Shown piece by piece: positions 34,467-46,400 of a stretch of 64,000 bases of DNA. How positions within the stretch are numbered: the stretch's first letter is position 1; each line of letters opens with the position of its first letter. Position numbers and translations under genes: made by a program. The stretch spans positions 930,001 through 994,000 of the forward strand of contig NZ_OY761461.1 of the NCBI RefSeq assembly GCF_963664555.1, in the 5' to 3' direction. The notes under the pieces are model-generated. The model was given only the letters and a program-made list of their open reading frames with translations, did not search any database and was not told the DNA's origin. Origin of the DNA: Labilibaculum sp. GTDB lineage: Bacteria; Bacteroidota; Bacteroidia; Bacteroidales; Marinifilaceae.

Positions 34467-37400
34467 ATGAGGAATGGTAAAATTTCTACCCAATTAATGA
34501 AAGTATTTAAATTAGTTTGTATCGGCTTATTGTTTATTTTGCCATTTAGTGGAATGGCTCAGTACGACTATGAACATTATGTGCCTCCGTTTTACTGCTC
34601 GGCTCAGGTGGGAAAACAAGAACTTTTTTTGTCAACCAATTCTGAAAAAGACCTTAGTGTTTTTATTGAAGATGGACAAGGCAATACAGTAGCAGGCCCG
34701 TTTACAATTAATCGTAATCAAAGCAAAACTTATGTATTTAAAACTCCGGGAGGAGCTACGTATAGTTCTCATAATTCGAGTACTTATCCTGATGGGTGTA
34801 GTTATTCGTATGGAATTATAGGACCAAAAGAATTAAACAAACCTTTAGATGGGCAGGGGTTAAGAATTTACTCGTATGATGGTCCTTTCTTTGCTAATAT
34901 AAGGCATGGTTTTAGTAATGGTGGGGAATATGGAGCTTTAACGCATGGAGGTTCTCTTTCGGCAAAAGGAGCGTATGCCAAAGGAAAAGATTTTTATTCC
35001 GGGCATTTGTATAGCCACACAATTAATTATTCAGATCCTTCGTATAGTGGAGGTTATCCTATTCGAAGCCACTTTATTTCAGTGATGGCTGTTGAAGATG
35101 GGCAGACAACCGTTAATTTTTCTGGAATTAAATGTAAGTACATTACAAAATACGATGGTGCAAATGTAGTTTTAGAATCAATAGATCCTTCTGATGTTAT
35201 AACAGGAACACTAAGCAAAGGGCAGAGTTATGTTATTGGGGTAAATTTGCATACTAGTCAATTTAGTGGCGAAACTGCCATGGTGCGAAACGGAATGAAT
35301 GGGACGCATATTACATCAACTCAAAAAATTGTTGTGAATTGTGGTTCATGGACAGCAGGGGCGAAGCCATCTCAAGATATTGGTTTCGACCAGATTGTTC
35401 CGGTGGATCAGGTGCGAGATAAATACATCGTAATGAAAGGAGAAGGAAAGGCTGAGCCAGATCCTACTGCTTATTATGCTGGACAGGAAAGAACTATTGT
35501 TGTGGCAACCCAGGCAAATACCGAAGTATGGGTAAATGGAAATAATAAAGGTACACTGGCTAATGCTGGCGATTTTATCATTTTGGATGACATTGTTAAT
35601 CCTAAGGCACTTCCAACACTTTACATTGATACAAAAGATAAAGATGTATATGTTTACCAAACCATGTGTGGTACAAATCAGGACTGGACAAATATTGGAC
35701 TTAATTTTATTCCTCCTCTTACAGGATTGGGAATTAAGGAGGTTGTGATTCCTCAAGCTAATTACATTACTACCGGTGCTGGAGGTCTTATAAATCCAAC
35801 GGTTACGGTTTTGTCGCAAAAAAATGTAGATGTACAACGTAATGGAACATCTTTAAGTAATCCTCAGGATGTGCCTGGAACAACCGAATGGGTATATTAT
35901 AAAGTACCTAATATAAGCGGTGATTGTCGTTTTACAGGGAGTAAAGCTATAAATGTTGCATGGACAGCAAGTTCGAATACTCTTGGTGCTGCAGGATATT
36001 ATTCTGGTTTTACAAAGGCAGTATCTCCAATTCATCCTGTGTTAAATATAGATAAAGAAATAAGTCTGGTTTGTGAAAGTTATGATGAGAATATAAGTGT
36101 TGCTCTTGTAGAACCATTCCCAGACTTTTATGAATGGTATGTAAATGATTTTACAGGGGACCCAATTATTGAGAATGGACCGCTGGTTGTGCCGGCACCG
36201 GATGTAGAAACGATCTATTATGTTTTGGGATATTACAGAGATCCAAGTTTGGATCTTTTATTTAATGGTGATTTTTCTGATGGCTTTAATGGCTTTGACT
36301 CTGATTACGATATAGTTACCAGTAATCTTGTTGATCCTGGTTATTTCGCACTGGCATCCACCCCTGTAGCAGAAAATCCTGTTTTAGCTGACTTTGGAGC
36401 AATGGACGGAGGAAGAATGTTCTTAGGATATTCTGATAGACAAGGAGAGGTGGTTTATCAGGTGAATGAATTGCCTGTAGAAGAAAATTTCAGTTATATT
36501 TTTAAGTTGCACGGGCGTTTGGCAAAAGAGAACTCAACTTATAATCAGTCGCTTAAAGTGCTTATTAACGATGAGACAATTATTGAAGATTTTAAAATAG
36601 ATAAATCTACAGACTGGCAATCGGTTTCAGCTCTTTGGAAACCGGGAACAGCAAGGAAGGCAACCATTAAGATACTTAATCATAATCTTGATACTCAGGA
36701 TGCTTTTTTTGCTTTGGATAGTATATCATTCGTTCAGGCAGTTCAGGATACTGCAAAATTCATCGCGAAGGTTGTTCCAAATTTCAGTTATGGAAGTGAT
36801 GGCGATATTGTTCATTTTTGTAAGGGTGTATCGAATTCGTTGGATGTTTCAAATGGAGATATTAGCTGGTACGACTATTCATGGTCTAAAGGTGGTGTTG
36901 ATTTAATCGATGGAACAGAATTTAGTGGAGTCAAGTCACATGAATTAGTTTTTGTTAATCCTCAGGAATCACAAGAAGGGAAGTATATATGTACTATCGG
37001 ATTTAAACCGGAATATCAAGACTGTGGAACTTCAGATGCTACGGTGGATGTGACGGTAAATGTGTTGGTTGATGAGGCTGCCACAGTAAAGATTGATGCA
37101 GATAAAACTAATTTTTGCTCGGGTGCGACTGCTAATTTAAATGCTTTGGTTACTGGCGATGCTGGTGGAGTTAAATGGTTTGTGAATGGAGGAACATCTC
37201 CCGTTTCAGTTGAAAATCCTTATTTGTTCAATTACCCAACAGGTACATATACAGTTCGTTGTGAGGTGGAGAATGGTTGTGGTGTAGATTTTGATGAAGT
37301 GGTGATTAATGTTTTGTCATCTCCTGATTTGGTAAGCTTAACTTCAAATGATAATTTGTGTGTAGGTGAGGATATTATTGTGACAGCACTCGCAACGGGT

Positions 37401-40400
37401 GATGGTACTTTAGTTTATACTTGGGGAAGAGATACTGAAATATTGGCTGAAACCGGAAATATATTGAACTATCCGGCTTCAATGCTAGATCGTGAAGCAA
37501 CTTTTAAAGTAAAGGTGAAAAGTGTTTACACAATTGCTGGCGAAACAGTAGAGTGTATTAATGGTTCTGGAAAGGCAGTATTCGACTTAAATATTATTCC
37601 TTTGGTTGAGTTTGACAAACTTTTAGCAGATGCTGTGGTTTGTGAAGGTGACAATCATTCTTATAGTGTCAATATGAAATATCCAGGTGATTTTTATACT
37701 TATTCATGGACTAAGGAGGGAACACCAATAACAAATAACTTATCTTCTTATAATCTGTCAGATGTAAAAGTTACAGATGCAGGAAATTATAGAGTGGATG
37801 TTACTAACCAATGTAATTCAGAATTTTCGGCCGCAGATTTAATTGTAACCCCTAAAATTAAAGTAAATGGTTTTAGTTTGGATAAAACAGGGCCATTTTG
37901 TAGTGCAGCAAATGTAACTGCATCCTTCAATGTTGATAATAATGGAGCTGTATATATCTATCAGGTAAAAGAGCCCGATGGAACAATTAAAACCATAACT
38001 AATCCATATACCTTTACGGTTGATGCAAGCCATCAGGGAATCTGGGAATTTTTTGCTAGTAGTTCTTGTGATGCTCCGGTTTCTTTTAAGCGTACATTAA
38101 ATATGTTTTCTGATTTTGGTACTCTTTCAGTTGCTGATGTTGGAACTTGTATTGGTGATAATGTAACCTTTGAAGCTAAAATATCTACAATACCTACCGC
38201 CACAGTTCTTCATTATGTTTGGACGGACAATTTAGGAAATCCAATTGGAACAGATTCTGATAAATTGGAATTGTCGAATGTTCAGGATGCTGACTTTGGA
38301 AATTATTCTGTTCTTGTTACCGATCAGTGCGGAAACACGAAAACAGCAACTGCCAATTTAACGAAAGAAGCTGTTACTTCTCCGGCAACAGGAACATCGA
38401 CTGTTTGTGTCGGCGATAATTATTCAACGACATTAACTTATTTAGGATCTCCGACTTTCGAATGGAGATTTGGTGATAAGGATTCAGGCCTGATAGTTGG
38501 AATGACAGAAACTTTGAGTTTAACAAATGTTAGTTTGGCGGGTGCGGGAGTTTATTATTGTAATGTTACTTTGAGCTGTGGAACTGCAGTTATTCAAAGA
38601 GAATTGAAAGTGAATGCTCATGTATCACTTGTTGATCCTGCTGATAAAATAATTGATATTTGTGAGGGAGAAAAACCTTTGCTTAGTTTGCTTACTACTG
38701 AGATTAATGGTAATCCTGCTGATTATTCAATTGTTTGGAAAGACAATACAGGAACGAATATCGGAACAGGAACTTCCATTCAGCTGGATGCACATAGTAT
38801 TGTTGGTCCATATTTATATACAGCAACAGTTGTTGGGGTGTGCGAAACTCTGATAAAGACTTATCGCGTAATTGTACATGCAAAACCAACACTAAGTGCT
38901 GTTGACAATAGTATTACTGAATGTTCAGGACCGATAAGTTTAGATGTTTCGGCATCGGGAGAACACAAAGGTATTGTGTGGTGGAAAGATGGAGCTGTAA
39001 TTACAGATGGTAATGCTGATCCTACTAATTTTGTTATTAATCCCGCTACAAGTCCTTCGGATGATGGTGATTACATTGCAAAAGTGGAGTCGGATTATTG
39101 TGGTGATGCTCAAGTAACAATTAATCTAGATGTTAGAAATACAATTGTAGTAACGAATCAATCTCCTGCCTATACAGTGGTTTGTGAAAATGTTGCCACC
39201 AATTTATTTGTAACGGCTATAGGTGATGATATTAAATACAATTGGTATAAGACAACCGATCCTGCTACTACCTTATCTGATAAATCGAATTTAGATTTAG
39301 GAAAGATTACTTTAGCTAAGGCTGGTGAATATAAATGTGAGTTAAGTAACGATTTAAATTGCGGAAATCAGACGCTCACATTTGATGTTCAGGTTAATAA
39401 AGATGCTGCGGTAACAAATCCGTTAAGTGTAACAATGTGTGAAACAGATGCAGATCCTGTTTTTACAGTCACAGGCACAGGTGAGGCTCCGGTAACTTAT
39501 CAGTGGTATGATAAAAATAATATTGCAGTAGCTGGTGCAACCAGTAATTCATTAACAGTAACTTCACCCGTTAACGGACAGAGTTATTATTGTGTTGTTT
39601 CGGGTAGTACTTGTAATACTGCTACTTCTGCAAAAGCAACTCTTACTATAATAAAGAATGTATCTGTTACTGATCCTTCAGATTTAACAATTTCAGATGG
39701 TGCAAACGCTAATTTCAGCGTTGTGGCTTCAGGGGAACCATTTTATACTTATCAATGGCAGGAAAATACTGGCTCAGGTTGGAATAATTTATCTAATGGA
39801 GGGAAATATTCTGGAGTAAATCTGCCTACATTACAAATAACAGGTGCAGATCAAGCAACTTTTAATGGAAACCAATATCGTTGTGAGGTTATTAGTTCTG
39901 GTGCAGTATGTGCGTCATCAGTAATTAGTAATCCTGCGACTCTAACGGTTACAGAGGTTACGAAGATTGCTGTTCAACCAACAAACACTACTGTTTGTTT
40001 TAATACCAATGCTAACATTAGTGCTGAAGGTACAACAGCAGGATTAACTTACACCTGGTACTACAAAAAAGGAGCAGGTGCATACGAAACAGCATATGGA
40101 AAAGATGGAATAACGATATCCGAAGTTGGACAGGTATCGACATTAACAATTCTTGCTGACGATTTGGATATCAATAATTGGAAGTTTAAATGTGTTGTTA
40201 GTGACGGTGTTAGTGCTGATCAGGTGTCAAATGAGATAGTGATTAATGTCTTAGAAGATATTGCAGTAACAACTGCTGATGCGACCTATAATCCTTGCGT
40301 TGGTCAGGCATTTTCTATGGCGGTTACTGCAACAGGTGATGCTATTAAATATAAATGGTATAAGGTAGGAGCTGAGGCAACAATATTATCGACGAGTGCT

Positions 40401-43400
40401 TCCTATAATATGAGTACCATTTCTTTGGTTAAGGCAGGAACTTATAAATGTGAAGTTTATAATGAATTAGCTTGTCATGATGAAGTGAGAAGTTTTGTTG
40501 TAAATGTAAAAGCACTGCCAACGGTTACAAATCCTACTGATGTTACTATGTGTGCAAATGATGCAGATCCTACTTTTACTGTAATGGGAACAGCTGAAGG
40601 AATTGTAAACTACGAATGGTATGATAAAGATGATAATCTTGTTGTTGGAGCAACAAGTAATATTTTAACAGTAACAAGTCCGGTTAACGGGCAGAGTTAT
40701 TATGCTGTTGTATCAGGAGATTATTGCTCAACGGCGAAATCGAATAGTGCAAGTCTAACTGTTTTATCAGAAGTTAGTACAACTAATCCTGTTGATATTA
40801 CTGTTGCCGATGGTGGTAATGCGAGTTTCAAGGTGACAGCATCAGGAGAACCAATTTATTCTTACCAATGGCAAGAGGATTCTGGTTCTGGATTTACTGA
40901 TTTATCTGACGGAGGGGAATATTCAGGAACTACATCTTCCCAATTAAAACTAACAGGAGTTTTAATGGCAAATGGGTTTGATGGAAACATATACAGATGT
41001 ATTGTAACCAGTTCCTCTTGTTCAGGAGTTGCAACCAGTTCAGGAGCAGTTTTGACATTGAATAATATTATCAAAATAAAAGATCAACCTGTTGATCAGA
41101 AGCTTTGTGAAACCAATACGGCTACTTTCACTGTTGAGGGAACGGGTGCTGTTACCAGTTTTATTTGGAAATATGACAAAGGTACTGGTTTTGTAGATGC
41201 CGATGGACAAGATAATATGACTGTTGTAACCGGAGGAGGAATTTCTACATTGACAGTTCCTAATTCAACAATAGTTATGAATTCCTGGACATTCAAATGT
41301 GTATTGAGTGATGGATTGACAGATGATGATACTAATGTGGTTCAGTTGGAAGTTTATGAAACTATCAACGTAACAACAGCTGTAACTAATAACCTATCAA
41401 AATGTGAAGGAGAATCCCTTGTTCTTCCTGTTGCGACAAGTTCTGGCAGCAATATCCAGTATAAGTGGTATGAAAGTACAAGTCCGGGAGTTGTATTGTC
41501 GACAAGTTCGAGCTACGATTTGGGCAATGTTTCATTAGCTAACGAGAAAACATATAAATGTGATGTTTATAATGATCTTGCTTGTGGAGACGCTACTATA
41601 AGCTATGTAATAGATATTAAAGAAGATGCAACGGTAACTGATCCTGCGGATAAAGTAATGTGTGCCAGTGATGCCAATCCGGTATTTTCTGTTACAGGAA
41701 CAGCAGAAGGAACAGTAAATTACGAATGGTTTGATAAAGATGGCACTTCAGTTGGAAATACTTCCAGCCTAACGGTTACGACACCGGTTGATGGTCAATC
41801 TTACTATTGTGTTGTTTCGGGTGATGCATGTAATACTGCGACATCAGCAGTTGCGATTTTAACAGTTTACGAAGAAGTATCAATTGTAGATGATCCTTTG
41901 AACAGTACAATTCCAGATGGTGGTAATGCAACATTTACAGTAAAAGCTACAGGAGAACCTGATTACATTTATCAATGGCAGGAAGATATCGGTTCAGGAT
42001 GGAGTAATCTTTCAAATGGAGGGAAATATGCCGGAGTTACAAGTGCAACTCTTATTATTACTGGAGCAGATCAGACAAATTTTAATGGAAATCAATACCG
42101 TTGTGTTGTTGGAAATACAAAATGTTCTGCAAATGCAACAAGTAATCTGGCAACATTAACAATTACTTCTGTTGTTAAAATATCGGGGCAACCACAGAAT
42201 ATGGAAGCCTGTTTGGGTGGAGCTGTAGATTTTGAAATTACTGGAAAAACTCTTGGATTGAATTATGATTGGGAGTACAGCACAGATGGTACTACATTCA
42301 ATACAGTAACCGGAGTTCCAGAATTAAATGTTGTGACAGATGTTAATGGTTCAAAACTTAGAATAGCATCAACAACTCTTGCAATGAACAGTTGGACTTT
42401 CCGTTGCATTGTAAGTGATGGTGTAAGTGCTGATGAAACATCTGGTGTTGCTTCATTAAATGTTGTTGAACCGGTTAGTTTTGACGCAATTGACGATCAG
42501 AATTTGTGTTTCGGAATTGAAAAACAAATTAGTTTATCCAACTTGATTGGAACAGAGCCAATAACTTTCTCTTGGTTAAAGGATGCTGCTGAAATTTCTA
42601 CAACATCAAATGTAAGTATTGGAGCTGGTGATAATGGAAATTATAAGTTAACTGCTGGTAATGGCGGTGTCTGTCCTGATAAAAAAGATGATTTTGTAGT
42701 TTATCATTATGACGAACTTACAATTGCAGCTTGGAGTAATTCTTCTCAGGTTTGTATTGGAAACAATGAAGTATTATCAGTTGATGTTACCGCGATAGAT
42801 CCAGCGAAGACAGCAGTTTATAAGTGGTATAAGGATGGTGCGCCTATTGCGATAAGTTCAACTTATACTTTGGTTGCTGCAGATAAGACACAATCAGGTC
42901 AGTACAAAGTTGAGGTGTTAGACGGATGTTCAACTAAAACTGTTTTTGGTTATGTGAATGTATATGAGCCAATTTTAGCAAGTAATACATGGGATGCAGA
43001 AACAACATTGTGTGTTGGAACTGAATTAAAATTGGAAACTAAAGTTACGGGCGATGTTACCTCATATGTATGGACTAAAGATGGGGTTGGTTTTTCAGCA
43101 AATTCAACTTATCTAAAATCCAATGTGAATGGTAGCGATGCAGGTACATATGTTTGCACAGTTTCGGGAAATTGTGGTGCAGATATCGTATACGTAATTA
43201 AAGTAAATGTATTGGCAAAACCTGAAATTACAACTGGTATAGATGCTATTGCTACAGTTTGCTCGGGAGATCCTCTTGAGTTAGGGCCAATTTCTGTAAC
43301 TGGCACATACGATAATCTTATTTGGACATTAAATGATAACTCAACAAATTCGACTGCTGGGACAGTATTGGATTTAGGAACGGCAGAATTAACGGAAGCA

Positions 43401-46400
43401 GGAAACTATATTGTTGCAGTCAGCAATAAGTGTGGTTCTGACTTTTCTTTGGGAAATCAGGTAATAAATCCTATTCTAGCTCTTGACCCAATTGCACCAC
43501 AAACAACTTGTGCAGGAAACGATGTTGTGTTTAGAGCAGTTGCAACTGGAGCAAGTCTGAATTATCAGTGGTTGGTTGACGGAGTTGATCAATTGGTGAA
43601 TTCTTCGGAATTGGTTATTGATGCTGTGGATGTTATAACTTCCGATTTGAATGCATCTGAAACATATAATGTTGAATGTAAGATTACCAGCACAACAGGT
43701 TGTGGTGACGATTCTCAATCAACAACGTTAACTGTTAAACCAAACACATTACTTCATACAACACTTAAAAATGTTCCTAAATATGTAGGCGAAACTTATA
43801 CTATGACTGTTGACGTTAGTGGTGTTGATTTGGTTTTTGAGTGGACTCATGAATTAGCAGATGGAACAAAAGTTCCTTTGACAGAAACAGGACCTTCTGT
43901 AACTCTTACTAACATTACGATGGCAGATGCCGGTTATTATACTTGTAAAATTATTGGTGCGTGTGGACAAAGACTTGCTTCTGGTAAATTGACTGTAAAG
44001 GAACCTGTCACTATTGTTTCCGGTTTAAATGATTTAGAGGAAAAGTGTATAGGTGATCCTTTAAGTTTGTCAGTATCTGCAACAGGTCAAATCTGGTCTG
44101 TTAAATGGTTTAAAAATGATGTTGAAATAGTAGGCGAAACAAGTCTGAACTTATACTATTCGGCTCTTGGTTTAGCAGATGCTGCAGTTTATAAATGTGA
44201 GATCGAAGGCGAAGGAATTTCTGTACTAACTGAGAAAACAACAGTACGGGTTTATTCTCAAACTGCTCTAATTACTCCTCTTGAGGATCGTACCTTTTGC
44301 GAAGGCATTACAATGGATTGGAATCCTGATATTGACGGAACATCAAGCATGACGTTTGAGTGGACAATGAATGGAGCCTTTGTTTCCGATCAGAAGATAC
44401 TTCATTCGGATGCATTAGCTTTAAGTGACGAAGGCAATTACGAAATTCAGGTTACAAGTATGTGTGGTGATGTTTCTTCAAGTGCGAATTTAGAAGTTGT
44501 ACAATTGCCTGTTTATGTTGCCTCAACGGCAGGAACCAGTATCTGTGAAAATGAACCGTTGGTTGAATTTACAGTTGAATATACAGGAGAACAGTTAAAA
44601 TATCAGTGGAGAAAAGATGGTATTGATCTTCCCGGAAAAACAAGTGAAACCTTAAGTCTTACAAATATTCAGCTTTCGGATGCCGGAGACTATAATTGCA
44701 GAGTATATTCTACTTGTGGAGAAGAATTTAGTCCGGTTGCGACATTGAATGTAACAGCTCAATTACAAGTTTTGTCTGATCAGGTTGATATGGAAGTTTG
44801 TGCTGGTGAAGATGTATCGTTTACAGCAGATGCTGTTGGTAATAACGTAAACTATCAGTGGAAATTTGATGGAGTGGATATCGTTGATGTTCCGGGAGCA
44901 ATAAGTGGATCCAATACATCATCATTATCTATTGTATCATCTCAGGTTTCTCATAGTGGTTATTATACTTGCATTTTATCTGATGATTGTACTGATTACC
45001 GATCAACGAAACCAACAGAATTAGTTGTTCATGCTCTTCCAAATACTGCGATTTATGGTCGAATGGTACTTTGTGCAAAAGAGGATCGTGTAACTTATGT
45101 GCTCAATCAGGTAGGTGCTGATGTTTACAGTTGGAATGTTAACGGTGGTATATTTGCTGGTCCTGAAGAAGGAGCAAAAACCAGAGTTACATGGGAGGAA
45201 CTTTCTCCGGGCAGTCTTTCAGTTTCGATTATGGATTTGGCAACAGGTTGTAAGTCAAGAGTTGATTCTGCAGTTGTATTAAATTCACTTCCAAATGTGA
45301 ACTTAACGAATTTAGGCTCAAAAGGAGTTTGTGAAAATGAATTTGTGTTAACCGGTGGTTTCCCTGAAGGTGGAATTTACTGGGTTAATGGAATCTCACA
45401 AACAGAATTTAATCCTTCTGATCGTGGTGCAGGAACTTATGCGGTACACTATTCTTATACAGATGGAAACGGATGTTCGAATGTAACACCAATTACCAAT
45501 TTAACGGTAGATGTTTTACCTGTAGTTGATATTACAGATGATATTACTGTAGGTAGTTGTATTCCGACACCGCTTAGTGCTAAAACAGACGAAGATAATA
45601 TCCAGTGGTTTAGAATACAGGATAACAATAGGCTTTTACCGGATAATTTAGATAATCCAAACTCAATGAATCCTACATTTACTCCTGGGAAATCACAGGT
45701 ATTATTGGCAATGGTTAAGGATGAGCATGGTTGTGAAGGAATTGATTTATTAAATCTTTCAGTTGCCCCTCTTCCTGTCGTAACAACCATTAATGATACA
45801 ACCGTTAGTCAATGCAATCAGTTGGTTTTACAAACAGATATTGTAGGAGATCAAGATGTAATTAGTTGGACAAATCCTGATCATTTGGATCATGCAGATG
45901 TAAGAAGTCCAAAAATTATTGATGCACCGGCAGGAACACATACGTATGCCATCAATGTAACTGATTTATACGGTTGCGATGCTGCAGGGGAAGTAACTGT
46001 TACCATGGTTGCAGATCCAACATTAGGAGAGGATAAATTTGGTTGCGAAGGTGATAAGTACGAGATAGACATTACTGGGATGGAAAACCCTGTTTGGAGT
46101 GATGATGATAGTTCACCGGCAAGAACGATTGACAAGCCGGGAGAATATAAATTGGAAGTTTCCAACGATTATGGTTGTGGTGATGAGCAATTGTTCGTGA
46201 TTAATCCAAAACCAAACTTAGGATTGAAAGATACTTTGATTTTTGAAGGACAAACAGTGACCTTTGGTCCAAATCTTCCTTCGGATTACGCACCTTACTT
46301 TTTTGAATGGCAGGATGGTAGTATTTTCCAAAGATTTGAAGTGTCAGAGACTGGAACCTATAAGCTTAAGGTTGAAGATAATTTAGGTTGTGTGGCTATT

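Noticed and set aside
39141-42467. CRISPR-like or DNA-level tandem repeat in the giant gene
   Set aside because: Similarity is at protein level with period ~1.1 kb; there are no short identical direct repeats with spacers.
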